Origin: Adiantum capillus-veneris
Taxonomy: Eukaryota > Streptophyta > Polypodiopsida > Polypodiales > Pteridaceae
DNA: 64,000 bases
Reading direction: 5' to 3'
Assembly: GCA_014529385.2 (NCBI GenBank)
Contig: CM043944.1
Location: 62,150,248 to 62,214,247 of the forward strand
Under the pieces are notes generated by a model. That model had not been told where the DNA came from and made no database searches. It was given only the letters and a program-made list of their open reading frames with translations. This document shows, piece by piece, positions 19,050 through 31,164 of the stretch (the stretch's first letter is position 1; each line of letters opens with the position of its first letter). Position numbers and translations under genes: made by a program.

Positions 19050-20785
19050 GTAGGGTCCGAAGATAACTTGGCCCCAATTACTCCACCTTGCACCAAGTAT
19101 GAGGAGGCAATGGACAAAGATGGTGAGTACCAAGAAATCAAGACCAGGGATAGCTGGGGCTATCTCTGGGAGGGATATCGATGACATCCTACCAACTATG
19201 GATGCCCACATCAAGGGGCAACGAATCTCAAATGTCTACATAGATGGTGGCACGCAAATATGCATCATGAGTGAAAAAATGATGCACCATATAGGTCTAG
19301 AGGTGAGTAGGCCGGCACCCTGCCGAGCCAAAATGGCAAATAATGTAAGAGTAAAATGCGTAGGCATTGTGAATGCGGTCAAAGTAAAATCATTCAATAC
19401 AGAAGTGGAGGTAGACATCTTTGTCATGCCACACAAAGGGGAGGGCTACCCTATCATTCTTGTGAGACCCTGGCTCATGGCTATGGAAGCTAAGAAAGAC
19501 TGGAGCACCGGAATGATTCAGATGAAGGATGCTAAAGGGAAGTCCATATTCTATGACATGAGGACTGGGAAGCAACACAACACGATCTTCGAGGCTTCAG
19601 AAGATGAGTCCACCAGCGACTATTCGTCTACCTCGGGAGAAGAGACAACCACAACTGATGAGAGTGACAGTAGCATCAAAGTGATGGGGTTCATCCTTAA
19701 AGACCCAAAAAGATTGACAAAATCTGAAACACCCCCGACAAATCGAGAGGAACCATCAGGTACGCAATCCATAGAGGATGCAAGTAAGTTACATCGGATG
19801 CTCTCCAATGAGTTAACCGATGAAGAAAGGAAGGAATATGTCTCTGTGCTAGATAATTTCACTACACTGTTCATTGACGGCTATGATAAGATCACAGGAA
19901 TCACAATAGTACAACACCACATAAAACTCAAGGAAGGCAATAAACCAGTGGTGAAAAAGCTCAAAAGACTTGGGGTAATCCAACAAGAGGCACTACTTAA
20001 AGAAGTGAGGAGTTTGCTACAGGCAGGTTTCATCTACCCTGTCGAAGACTCAGAATGGGTCTCCCCAGTAGTAGTCACACCAAAGAAGAATGGCAAGTGG
20101 AGAGTCTGTGTGGACTATAAACCTCTCAATGCAGCCACAAAGAGGGATCACTTTCCCCTCCCATTCTAGGATGAAATTCTCAATGAAGTGGCAGGTCATG
20201 AGTGCTACATAGTATGTGATGGCTACTGAGGATACTTTCAAATTAGCATTGCGGAAGAAGACCAGAAGAAGACAACTTTCATCACGCCTTGGGGATGATT
20301 TGCTTACAGAGTGATGCCTTTTGGCCTCACCAACGCTCCGGCCACATTTCAGTTCTATGTGACTTTTTGTCTTCCAACCCTACTTTGGAACGTCAATACG
20401 GGTCTTCATAGATGATTTTTGCATCTATAGTTCACGCTCCCTCCATTTAAGCAAAGTCTATGATGGCCTGACCAGGCTGCAAACCTTGGGTGGCCAGCTC
20501 AACGTGGATAAGTGCCACATTGGGTGAAAGCAAAGTCACTCTCCTTGGCCATGTAATTTCAGCAAAACGGATTGAGGCTGACCCTAGCAAGATCCAAGAT
20601 TTGGTATCTTTGTCGTCACCCACCACAGCTAAGCAGTTGGTTTCTTTCCTTCAGAAGGTAAGATACTTAAGTAGGTTCATTCACTTGCTATCTCAAGTGG
20701 TTCTCCCTCTACAACAAGTCACCCAGAGGGATGTCTTCTCATGGCGTGAAGAAAATGAGAAGCAATTTACCGAGGTGAAGCAAAG
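19050..20785 (+). pseudogene. pol: protease and reverse transcriptase (element A)
   Basis: The protease domain has a DGGT active site (VYIDGGTQICIMS) and IILVRPWL. Reverse transcriptase begins near 19960 (LLQAGFIYPVEDSEWVSP, KNGKWRVCVDY) and continues past a TAG at about 20167, a TGA at about 20228 and a TGA at about 20298 in the same frame. It reaches YRVMPFGLTNAPATF, shifts frame near 20355, and shows the FIDDFCIYS active site. LLGHVISA and a FLQKVRYLSRFI region follow. The gene stops abruptly near 20785 where it meets sequence of the opposite orientation. RNase H and integrase are missing. Confidence 0.8.
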
Positions 20786-23070
20786 CTCATGGTCAACGCA
20801 AACTGTCAAGAATTGAACATCTCGTTTTCCATCTTTGCTTTTGACTGTGGCATAGGCAGATCCATCATCCAATAATTTTGTCTCCATTTGCATTGCGGTG
20901 ATGTATGGTTGTCCAAGGATTAGAGGATAGCTTGACATCTCTTGAACAAAGAAATTTTGCGCACCTTTCACATCCCCTATGGTTACATTAACATTTGGAC
21001 AAGCACCATAGAGATCCCCGGATGAGTTGTTTGCAGCCCTAATCATCCACCCATGGTCAGTATCAATTGGCCACCTTTCCCTTCATATAGAGACTCTTGG
21101 ACATGAGGTTAATCTCTGAACCATGGTCTATCATGGCCACATACGGCTCCTCAAGATCTCCCACCTTAACCAAGGTTTCTGTTGTAGCCCTTGCCCAATG
21201 GTTTCTAGAATAGTAGATCTTATGAGTGGCTTCGTCTTCATCTTCATCTTCAAATTTAACATGCCTATTTCTGCCGCCCGAAGACTGGTAGCAGCTTAAA
21301 AAATTCTCATCTTCATCTATTTGTTGTACTTGTATCACATGTGTCTTTAAAGCACTCTCTTCAGCCTCTGATTGGATAGACTCCGTTAAAGCTTGTCGGT
21401 TCCTTCTTATGCTATCAATGATTTCCTTTTTTTGCATGCCAAGGACTTCTCCCAATGTAAACTCCACCTTGCTATTTAAGATCCTTTCCTCTAAAACTTT
21501 CTTTAAATCTGTGGCAGCTTCAATATCTGATTGTAGCTTGTATGATGGGCTTTTTCCCTTGCTCTTTTCTTTATCTTGCTTCTCCTTTGATGCAGCATCT
21601 CTCATTGGTACTTCTTGTGATGGAGGCTCCCTTTCCATGGGCTTTGAGAGGGACTCGGATCCTTTCTCCCTCCACCTCTAGTAGCCCTCTTTGAGGGGCC
21701 TTCATCCCCATTTTCTCTCATGCGTTTTTCTTCAACAAGTGCCTTGTTTCCTCGACACTTTGCAATGTAGGCATGCACTCACAAAGCATCTACAGGTTCA
21801 TTCCACCCGGTCTCAAGACGGATACAATCTCCTGCTTCATGTAACACTTCTTTAGTCAAATTTCCCTTCATAGCTAACTCCATCGCCGATGGCCAGACAT
21901 CTTCACCATCCTCACTCACGTCTTCAATATATTTTGACCCTTTGAGCATGACTTGACCAGCCTTTAAGCCAAATGCTGCTGCTTTAACCATTGAGATATC
22001 ATGACTGGTTTCCATGTCCTCAACTAGATTCTTCATCCCTCCTTTGCCAAAGTTGGTCGCCAAGGGCTTCCCTGTTTCACTAAGATGTATCTTTCCTTCT
22101 TTGAAGAAGACAAGATCTTTACCCAAGGCATCTTTGAAGCTTTCACAGTCCCTTCTTGGATGGTCTGGGCTGTCACACCAGATGCACCTATTTACAAATC
22201 CCTCTCTGTTTTGAGGTCTTTGACTTGATGACTGTCCAGAAGTTTGCCCCTTTTCTTCAAGCCTTGCTAGCTTTAATTTCAGCTTACGTATGCCCTTCAC
22301 AAGTTCTTCAAGCATAGACCCATCATCCTTAGAAGCTACAATAGAGGGTTTTGGGTGCTTCTCAGTAATAGCAGGAACTGGAGCACCATTGTTCACCACC
22401 ATCTTGTCTCTTCTGTGTTGTCTTTTTGCCAACAGGGAGACTGCATCTTGTACATCTTTCCACCTTGTCTTCAAACCTTGCTCTGCATCTTTGTCTTCCA
22501 AGAGAAGCTCTAACTTTTCTTCAATTTCTTTGCCCGCTGCTTGTAGGAAAAGTTCTACCTTCTCCCTATCCAAGGAAGCTTGTTCAGTTTGTGATAGTTG
22601 AGCATAGCGTCGCTCAAACTCTCTGAGAAGCTCTGTATAGCAGAAATCCCTTCTTTAGGCTTTGCAACCCAATCTAAGAAAGCTCTTTTGGTCATCCTCT
22701 CAGATTCCTCCATAAAGTAGTCTTCTTTTAGAGAAAGCTTGAATTCCTCCCAATTTCTTCCATGAGCATTTTGAATTGCCCTAATATGGTCTCTGATCTC
22801 TGGGACACAAACTAGCTCAAAACTTCGAACCATTTCCTCCTCACACACTCAGTTCAACTCCATTTCCTTCATATAATCTCGTAGATACTTTGTGATTTCC
22901 TTGCCATCAAACTGGTCAATTCTCTTCACAATGGACTGTAGTGCTTTTGTGGTTGAAATCTGGCTTCTTTCTACTACTTGTTGTTGCTGCATGTACATGG
23001 CAAATGCTTGAAACATCTACATGACTGCAGGATCAAAGTGCATCCGATGTGTCTCTTGATTTTCTTCCAT
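20784..23070 (-). pseudogene. gag and protease of element C (gypsy-like)
   Basis: The gag starts at an ATG at 23070 (MEENQETHRMHFDP) and is broken by a TAG and a TGA within 75 codons, then by a shift near 22620. Its centre has a degenerate CHCC-type knuckle, CIWCDSPDHPRRDC, at about 22150-22195. An acidic/basic linker and a second shift near 21700 follow. The protease carries YVAMIDHGSEINLMSKSLY, where DHGS takes the place of the usual D[ST]G, and YPLILGQPYITAM. Coding sense ends at the junction with element A near 20784, so everything from reverse transcriptase onwards is missing. Its LTRs were not found. Confidence 0.7.
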
Positions 23071-24449
23071 GGCTAACAAAGTTTCTAGATCAATTCACAA
23101 ACTCCCACCCCAGCAACTTTGTGTCGGGTTCACCAGAAATGTCAGGATGTGTGCGGTCTAGCTGGGAAGGTGCGGAACCTATGGCTGTGAGAGTTCGTGA
23201 TGAGAGTCACAAACACTTTATGAAAAATCGTTTATGTAGAATCACCAACCCTCTTCCTAAAGATGGTTTTAACTCTAAGAGCGTTCGTGAAAAAAATGTC
23301 ACAAACCCTCTTTGCTATTGTGCTTGGAACATGCTTGTTTTGGTAGTCAAGATTATGATAAAAGGACCATCAAATCACATCCAGTTTTACTTTAAAAGAG
23401 AAATTAGGAACACTAACTGTTCAACCATAAAACCTCAATGATCATACAAGCACAATTCTCAATCAAAACCCAAACCTCTTTGGTGGTATGATGTAGCCTC
23501 GCCCCCAATTACATAGTCGTAGCATCAAACAGCTGAAACGAATACACAAGCTTCCAGCTTCACGGCGACCATTTGCTGAGTTTTTAGATATTTAAGAGCT
23601 TCTAAATTAAATCCCATATACCATTTTGATAAGGGGAAACCCTAATTCACTCCCTCACAAGCTCAGATACAAGATTGCGAAGAGGCGGGACTGCGACACA
23701 CATAGATTGGGCAACCATGGAAGCTATTGAACAGTAGAGCAAAATTTCTAGTTTTTTCTATAAAAAAACCCCCTTATCTCTCTTCCCCACGGAAATATGA
23801 GCTGATGTGTCAATTTTTGGGCCATTTTGCCACCTTGGACCAAAACTAGGCCATTTTCAGCTCATTTTTGACCCAAAAAATATCACTTTTGATGTGAAAA
23901 ATCCCAAACAGAGTCAGAAAAATCCCTAAATTTATGGGATCACTCGCATAATCATACAAAGCATAGATAAGCATCATTTTTCATCAATATATCATTTTGG
24001 ATCACTTTCCATGCAATTCTGCAATGGCACCTATTAGCTGCTATTTTTGGCAGTTTTTACCCGCATCAATCTTTGTAGGCGAGCTGAGTGTGTCACCATG
24101 AAACACTTGGACTATGTACATTGTCAAACCAAATTAAGCATCTTATCAAGTGAAAAAGCACGCAAATGAGTCACATCCAGGGCCACGACTCCCCGGATAT
24201 GTATGTACATGATAGCGGCCGCAGTAGCCGCTTTTGCATATATCACGATATGTACATTATTGTCTTTCTTTCTATGCATCGAGAAGTGTCAAAAGTGAGT
24301 TGAATGTTTTTATTTCACACTATGTATGTGCCGCTGTACGATAACGTATTTTATTTATAGATTTCTCGAATGGTCAAAGTGATTACAAACTGGCCCGCCA
24401 GTCTCATAAATGGCCAAAGCTCATAAAGAGCACTTGAATAATAGAATGT

Positions 24450-24450
<1 letters not shown>
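23071..24450. other. AT-rich non-coding region upstream of element C gag
   Basis: No gene is visible. Its position suggests the leader and part of the 5' LTR of element C, but I could not fix any boundary. Short frames here (23049-23441 +) show no recognisable motif. Confidence 0.3.

Positions 24451-24452
<2 letters not shown>

Positions 24453-24484
<32 letters not shown>
24453..24484. repeat. (TA)n microsatellite
   Basis: About 16 uninterrupted AT dinucleotides. It marks the point where the reverse transcriptase remnant of element D has ended. Confidence 0.95.
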
Positions 24485-24486
<2 letters not shown>

Positions 24487-24549
24487 ATTCGCATAGGCCT
24501 AGCTCGGTCTAGTATTTTCCACCTGTCAGCTGCAATAAATAATAACATA

Positions 24550-26600
24550 TCAATTCTATAACAACCATCCCTTTTTCCACCAATTCATGCACTTACCTCA
24601 TGATCTCCTCTTGTTGAGCTTGTGAAACTTGATAAGGAGGCTTGTTAGGCAGTGAGCTCCCTATAGGAGCTCAATTGCATGGTCATCATCCCTCATTTTA
24701 GAGGTGGCTCACTAGGGATGTCATCAATGAAAAACATCTTGGGATCCATTTAGGAAATTAGACAACTCTAATTCCCCTTGATTCCCTCTATTGCAAGGAT
24801 ATGGTGTTCCCCGACTCATTAGCATCTATGTAGATGCTCTCTTCCCTGTAGGTAAGGTAGATTCTCCTTTCAGGTAACTTCATGTTGGAAGCCGTGCGGG
24901 TAAACCATGGTGCCCCAACGATAACATTCTCATGTTTGAGAGGGGAGATAAAGAAATCCTTTTTGTCCACATAGCGTTGGACATGAAGCCTTAATTTTCC
25001 AATTAAAGAAGTAACTGAGACGTCGTGTCCCTTGATAGCTCCATTGGCTTTCAATGCATCTCCCATCTCATGGGCTTGTATGCCTAGCTTGGTGGTCAAC
25101 TCCGTGGATATGAAGTTGTGAGTTGTGAGCCAGGGTCAAACAAAATAAAGGCATCATGCTCTTGCATCTTTCCCCAAGCATAGGAAAGGAGAAATCCTTG
25201 GCAATGAGCATCCTCTTTTGGAGCTTTAAACATAGAGGCTCTAGGAGTCTCATTGTGGGCAATTCTCTTGGGACAAGGACGATAACCATGGCCTTGCTCC
25301 CCACACTTAAAACATTTGTGGTCCTTACAAAAAGCTTCTAGTTGTTTAGGAGAGAGTTTATAATTACCTTTGTAAACTCCCTTCTCCTTGGACCGATTGT
25401 GGTTGTTGTTGGAATAGCCTTGGTAAGAATTTTGGGCATTGGTTTTCCTCTTCACATCACTTTTGTATTTATTTTCCATGGGCTTGACATTCTGTCTAGC
25501 CCCTTGTTGAAAATTGATGCGTGCAGCAACCATGGTGTGGTGGATTACTTGAGTGATAGAACCAGGCCGTTAAGTTGACATACTCGGCCATCTCTTTGGG
25601 TAATCCCACAGAGAGAATTGTTGCTTTTGCTCGGCAAAGTCTATCTTTTGAAAAGATAGTAGCCTTGAGATGTAAATCGCAAAACTTGTCCACATATTTG
25701 TGGATAGACTCATGAAAGAGAAGATTTAAACTTCACCATTTGGTAAGCACTTTGTCCTTTGCATCACTTGCAAGGAATTGCTTCATGATGGAAACTCGTA
25801 GAGTTTTCCATGTCTTCGGGGCTTCGCCGTTGCCACGAAGGCTAGCCCACCAATGACGAGCCAATTTTTGGAAGTGCATAGCTACATGGAATTTCTTGGA
25901 GGGCTCCGTGAATCCCTCGTCTCCAAAGGCCCATCAGATTGTTAGATGAAGGCCAATACAAGTTGTCAGTAGCACCAAAGGTGCCATCATAGGTGAGAAA
26001 AGAGATACTCTTTCCTCCCTCTTTGAGCTTCTTGAGATTTTGCGACCTTTTCCATGCAGGGTTAGATTTGCGATGTCCTCCCCTCTTGTATTCTCTAGGA
26101 GAATAGCCATAGCTTTCATCGGTAGAGGAGGAAGGTGAAGAAGAAGGAGAAGAGGGTGACTTCTTTATTGCCCTTTTCTTCCTTTGTTTCCTCTCTTCCT
26201 TTTTGAAGTGACGAGGAGAAGGACTATGGGTTAAGCGTTTCCTCTTGGGAGGAGTTGGCAATTGTTTAGTCCGCCTTCTTCCTGGAGCCACATCTTCGAA
26301 GGAACTTAGGGATTCATTACTTTCTTGTTCTTTGGATTCCTCCTCTCGTATGGGAGAGAGTCTTCTTTTGGGGGTCTCATCAAGAGGCCTCCTAAGCTCT
26401 CTCTCCTCTTGGAGAGGAAAGGAAATCCCATAAGCACAAAGTTGTTGAGTAACTTCGGCTTGCAAAGCGGGGTTGCCCATAGCTTGTTGCAACCTAGTGA
26501 CAAGATAATTAACAAACATGGGGGCATCATCATTAACACCTTCATGTGCAAAATCAAAGTTATCAATGTTCATTCTACTCTCTTGGTTATTGTCAGCCAT
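24550..26600 (-). pseudogene. gag, protease and start of reverse transcriptase, element D (gypsy)
   Basis: The gag begins at the ATG at 26600. Its first 200 residues are unusual: a basic Ser/Arg/Lys-rich region (KKSPSSPSSSPSSS, then REYKRGGHRK), followed by SISFLTYDGTFGATDN, the start of the capsid domain. Capsid sequence continues over several frames to 25700. A zinc knuckle, CFKCGEQGHGYRPC, lies at about 25300-25340. The protease has FILFDPGSQLT, where DPGS replaces D[ST]GS, and after a shift near 25098 KHENVIVGAPWF. A reverse transcriptase start (PNKPPYQVSQAQQEEIMR, HELVEKGM) is seen at about 24660-24560 and then ends. The element is truncated and broken. Confidence 0.75.
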
Positions 26601-26974
26601 GTTTACTTAGTGTATGCTTTGGCAATTCAAAACCTTAGTTGCTACTCCTAAAAATGAGTACTTAAGCATCTACACCCACAGCTCGAATTGGTTATTTATA
26701 TAGAGTAGTGGAGTGGGTCTAACATAGCAGAGTTGCCGAGGGATAGCTCCTTTTGGACTTCTTATGGCTCAATAATGGTAAAGCCATAGGCAAGTCTAAA
26801 AAGACTCCATTATTAAGACCAAATCTCTCGAGGTGTGCACCATATCCCACACAGTGGGCTCAACAAAATCGATAATAGATCCGAGTCCCACTTACCCTAA
26901 TATAATTAACAAAATCAACCATTAATAGGCTACTTAAGGACCTCTCTTCTTAAACAAGAAAAGAGAAACCAAAT
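26601..26974 (-). other. Leader of element D
   Basis: This lies between the primer-binding site and the gag ATG. No reading frame is recognisable. The minus strand has a TATATAAATA stretch at about 26694-26703, too far from the LTR to be assigned as its promoter. Confidence 0.4.
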
Positions 26975-26986
26975 GCTCTGATACCA
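26975..26986 (-). other. Primer-binding site of element D and LTR edge
   Basis: The minus strand reads TGGTATCAGAGC, complementary to initiator tRNA-Met. The preceding LTR would end CCATTACA at 26988. Its outer boundary and the matching 3' LTR were not found, so the LTR is only known to start here and run right. Confidence 0.7.
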
Positions 26987-26987
26987 A

Positions 26988-28360
26988 TGTAATGGAAATG
27001 GACAATGAACTTTGAGAGTAGTGAAATTAGGAAATTATGTGAAGCACTTTTGTGAGATTACTTTGTGAGCATAGTGGGTGAACTTAATTGATGGTAGCAA
27101 CATAAACGTGGTACTTAGTTAACTTGGCATGAACAATACTTTTTCAAGAGAGAGAGAGTTTAGATAACATGACAATAGTTGATGACCGGATTCATACGGA
27201 GCCGGTCCCCCCTCCAATAGGCATTTGTATTATAGTTTCTCCCATAAAGAGAGACTTGGTACAATATATCTTTGTGTTCCTTGTGACCTAGGTGATGCAA
27301 TGAAGATGGAAAGCTTCATGCATCACAAACATAACATAAACTTTGTAGAAATCATTAACTATCCCAAGCCTCACTCCCAAGGCCTCAAACACCTTCAAAG
27401 GTGGAGAGAGCTAGCGGGGAATGAGAGTAGGGAAGAGGAAGAAGAAACATTCATTGGGAGAAAGAAATAGTTCCTCACTTATCATCACTCTTTTTGCTAG
27501 CATACATAATAGCATAGTAATGAAGATGGAGAAGATGGTAAGCTTAAGCATTGAAGCATGTCTCTTGGTTGGATTTCCATTCCATAGCCAAGAGTGTTGG
27601 TGGAGGCTCTCGCTTCTCACAAGCTTGGAGAAGGAGGTGGAGTTTCTCAACTTTTACCAAGTGAGAATGGATCCACAAAATGAGTGTGTGTGTGGTGTAT
27701 ATCCCCCTAGCACCCCCCTCGCTTGCTTGGGGCGAGTTGTAACTTTTCCACATACTGCATGGTGTGGTCGCATTCATTTTCTAGAAGGCCCAGGTTTTGT
27801 AGGAGTGATGCACTCTATAAGAGATGATTCACCACGCACCCTAGTTGCTCCTTAAGTCTCCCCTCAACTTCCTCTGTGATGACTCCAACTTTCTTCCAGC
27901 AGGAGATGGAAAATTGCCCCTAGTCATTCAAGCTTAGCAACGAGCGCATGGTGAGGTCCTTGCGAGTTTGATAAAGGAAATACACATCTATTATTACCTA
28001 GCCAGCCTCCTGAAACCATTCGGCTCCATATGCTGTCCCTCCAAGCAGACTTGATGTTATTCTCAAGATCGTCGGACATTATGGAGAGATAGAGAAATGA
28101 GCTATGATAGCTATTGAATGGTTACTTGAATGGTTACACAAAAAATTTGAAGCCAATACCAATTTTATAGCATTTGGGAGACTATTAATTTATTATTCAT
28201 TAATTTATTAATGATGTGACACCTCAATAGCCTCATACCCTATCACACAATTAACAAAATAATTGCAAAACAATGCACCGTAATGTGTTCATTGTAAGAT
28301 CATATAAAAAACTGGTACTAGGGTCCTCTTCGTAATCCTACTTACAAAAAATTGGAAACA
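26988..28360. other. Probable LTR of element D and unassigned sequence
   Basis: No gene could be supported. The first part should be LTR of element D. Several short frames overlap on both strands (27225-27855) with no recognisable motif. The end of the LTR could not be placed. Confidence 0.3.
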
Positions 28361-28367
28361 TCAAATG

Positions 28368-28682
28368 CTACGCATCGATGCTTGGATAGGTTATGCCCTG
28401 GCTAAGTGCCTTAAATATATTAGCAGTATTAGCTAGAACAGGTTGATGGATAAACATGTTCTCATTTTGGCTTGACCTGACAAATGCAAAGAAAATAAAA
28501 TATAGATGTTTGCATGCAAGATAAATTTTTTGCTTTGCCACCCAATTCATGAAGTCTGGGAATGTACACAATGGCTCCTTACAAATGTGGACATTGTATA
28601 ACCCGACATGACCATCTTCGTCGTGGGTCTCAACTTTGAAGACCTCTTCAACACCATCTACTCCACATATTTTCTCTACCAC
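28368..28682 (-). pseudogene. SWIM zinc-finger-like fragment
   Basis: The 104-residue frame contains the layout of a SWIM domain: YNVHICKEPLCTFPDF, then a 15-residue gap and LACKHLYFIF. The family pattern is CxCx(n)CxH; here the second Cys is Phe (CTF), while the final CKH is kept. SWIM domains occur in FAR1/MULE-type transposase proteins and in plant nuclear proteins, and both origins are possible. No transposase DDE domain or terminal inverted repeat was recognised nearby. The missing cysteine and lack of a partner domain suggest a remnant. Confidence 0.45.
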
Positions 28683-29021
28683 CTTTGCCTTCAGCGCTAG
28701 TGCTAGGTTGATCTTGCGTGCAACATCTCTAGAAATGGAAGACCGATACTACGCACACACCATCCCCCATTGTGGCTCGTGCACTACCTTGAGGAGTGGT
28801 TGTATCATCTGATCTGATAGGAGTGTTTGTCTGGTTTTGAGCAAGATCAATTGATGTTGCAAGAGAGTTCCTTCATTGCTAAACTCTACTTGATACCCCG
28901 CTTCAAACAATATTTGCACCTCGTCACTAGTTAGGCTGGGTCCCACTTGCATGGGCCAAATATGTGGTGGACAATGGGCATGTGGCTCTATGTTTTGGTA
29001 TACTATATGGCAAAGTAGGAC

Positions 29022-29960
29022 ATGATATGGACAAAACCAAGACCATTGGTATTAAGTCATGTTCACAACGCTAGTGCTAAGCAAGAGTGCGTGCTGGTCC
29101 CTCCGTTCAATACGCAGATTCTTGGGCTCTCTATCAGAGACAGGATGGACCCAAGGAGTATCTTGGGTGGCATACATTTGTATATATGGACTTTCCCACA
29201 CACATTAGGCCACACTGATTGGGACCGGTGGAGTTCCTTTATAAAACTTGTGGGATAGCGAGCTTATGGAAGCATCATGTTATATTGCTATTGAGTTTCT
29301 TCTAACAGATGGCATGATTGTGACGACATGCCATGTGGAGCATTTGTCCATTGTTACTTCAATGACAGACAGATCTTGTTTTTGCTTACTCAGGATATTA
29401 CACATACAGCTCCCAGAGTCTGGCTTCATGACTATTGAGGACTATGTAAGGGGGGTACGTTCGTTATATAATGGTGTTAAGGCGCATGAGTAGGTTCTAC
29501 ATTACAAAATGTTTAGCTGTTAATGTTCTTTGCAGGTTGGTACTTTGCTATTGACTGTATTTGCATCCCTAGAGATGTTGGGAGTCGGCTTCCTAGATAT
29601 GATCAGGCAAATGGAGAGATTACAACAAATGTACGTGGCTTCTCTTCAGATGATGACATCTTGTGGGAGAAGCTACCATACATGTATCCCACATCATGGA
29701 CGTTTGATCGTAGTGGCAAGCCATTTCGTAGAGGCGTTGAGAGGAGTCCACTGTTTGCTAGGTACTTGAAACCTATTCTCTGTTTTGACTTCATTATTAT
29801 ACACAAAAATGCTTAAGATTTTTGTGGGCTTGCAGGTGGCTACTAGGTATGTTTACCGTTGCATTGGATAGTTTTACCGGAGTGGGCACATTGGCTTCAC
29901 AGTGTCTAGTGTTGCACATACATTGCATCATTTTGTGAGATGGGCTTAACAATTTTTAGT
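29022..29960 (+). pseudogene. Unrecognised gene-like fragments on the + strand
   Basis: Three + strand pieces (29022-29258, 29248-29493, 29523-29763) read like protein-coding sequence separated by short introns. Possible acceptors sit at TTTGCAG (about 29535) and CTTGCAG (about 29836), and possible donors at CTAGGTAC (about 29761). One piece contains DRWSSFIKLVG and another SRLPRYDQANGEI and SSDDDILWEKLPYMYP. I cannot name a family. It could be a plant-mobile-domain or other transposon-derived gene, or a decayed host gene. Confidence 0.25.
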
Positions 29961-30109
29961 GCATATCTTGGGCCATCTCAATGCCTCCCTATAGACCTAG
30001 GCACGCCATTAATGTTTGGAAGTGCATTTGGCACACATGTGTGAGTAGCCACAACATGAGAGAGAGCAGATTCGTCCACTAGAGCCACCTTTGCATACAT
30101 CACATAGTA

Positions 30110-30261
30110 GTCACGGTGGCGTGACATCAGCTCCACCTAATTCGTTCTCAGGTCTGGTCCTAGCATGGACCGCATATGGAGGAGCCCCCTCCACATTTGG
30201 TGCAGAACCTGAGGTCCCCCTGGATTTGATGTGAGTGTCACCACATTTGCTGCAACGGTAA

Positions 30262-30295
<34 letters not shown>

Positions 30296-30570
30296 TGGCA
30301 CAGCCCCTTCTACATTCGGTGTCGCCCCCAAGGCCCCCTGGACTTGATGCGGTTCCCCCACAATCCCCGCAAGACTCCCCACATTTGGTTCGTACCCTCA
30401 CCCATATAGAGCATTTACCCCTACATTCAAGTCACCTCCTATTTCTTTCGAGGCTGCACCTATCCCATTTGTTGGAGTTTCCTCAGTCGTAGATGCAAAT
30501 TCCAGACGACCACCATTGGCGTGGCCCCTGTTTCCCTTGGGAGCATATCCAACTCCATCATCCTTCTATC
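30110..30570 (+). repeat. Proline-rich coding-like repeat with a 28-base poly-C run
   Basis: Two related units, CCCCTCCACATTTGGTG...CCCCCTGGATTTGATG (about 30186-30230) and CCCCTTCTACATTCGGTG...CCCCCTGGACTTGATG (about 30305-30348), flank a run of 28 C at 30265-30292. Translated, they give a proline-rich repeat with the core P-S-T-F-G. It may be a remnant of a repetitive proline-rich protein. Long frames on either strand here depend on the poly-C/poly-G run and are not evidence of a gene. Confidence 0.4.
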
Positions 30571-30947
30571 GGCCACCTCACCCATGATGTATTGATTATT
30601 CACATGTATTTATTTCAAGCCTTTCAATATTAGTTTATATGGGTTTGTTTCAATAGTCTTTTAATGTTGTTCACCCATTGATTTAAAAGGGCAAAGTTGA
30701 GTTGGATTCTTTTGGATTGTAAACCATTTAAAATGGCTAGTTGAGAATGATTCGGGTCTATGTATCATTGTCAGGTTGGTAGCTAAACTTGTTGCTCAAC
30801 ATAGATCATGATGTGTCTGTGCAATGATTTGGGTGTATTTTTGTGCTTGTATATGATTGTGCATGTGTATGAGTGTACACGAGTGAGGCGAAAAAGAGAG
30901 AGATTTGTAAATAATGGATTTTTGATCGAGGTGTGTTCGCCAAGAGA

Positions 30948-30953
<6 letters not shown>

Positions 30954-31033
<80 letters not shown>

Positions 31034-31086
31034 GAGGATGAGAAAATATGAGGAGAGAGAGAAAAAGAGTGGATCCTCAGTTATCA

Positions 31087-31161
<75 letters not shown>
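30954..31161. repeat. Two long (GA)n microsatellites
   Basis: (GA)n occupies 30954-31030 and 31093-31161, separated by 62 bases of GA-rich sequence. Frames made only of Arg-Glu or Ser-Leu repeats in this region are products of the microsatellite. Confidence 0.97.

Positions 31162-31164
<3 letters not shown>

Larger units (their letters stand above)
1124..20785 (+). mobile_element. Element A: old Ty3/gypsy-like element, split by element B
   Basis: This is the outermost element of the nest. Its left part (1124-1601) codes for the start of a gag protein. Its right part resumes at 18272 with the rest of gag, a zinc knuckle, a protease and a reverse transcriptase ending near 20785. The 5-base sequence CAGTA occurs on both sides of the inserted element B (1597-1601 and 18267-18271), which shows where A was broken. 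Several frameshifts and stop codons lie in both parts, so A is much older than its insertions. Neither of its LTRs was found. At about 20785 it abuts element C, which lies on the other strand. Confidence 0.8.

Noticed and set aside
19236-19578. Minus-strand frames opposite the element A protease
   Set aside because: They are antisense shadows of a recognisable protease and carry no motifs.
24453-24484. (TA)n as an element boundary or regulatory site
   Set aside because: A plain microsatellite; no inverted repeats or target duplication flank it.
30111-30401. Glycine-rich and proline-rich frames across the poly-C run
   Set aside because: The open frames depend on a homopolymer in all phases and have no start or domain support.
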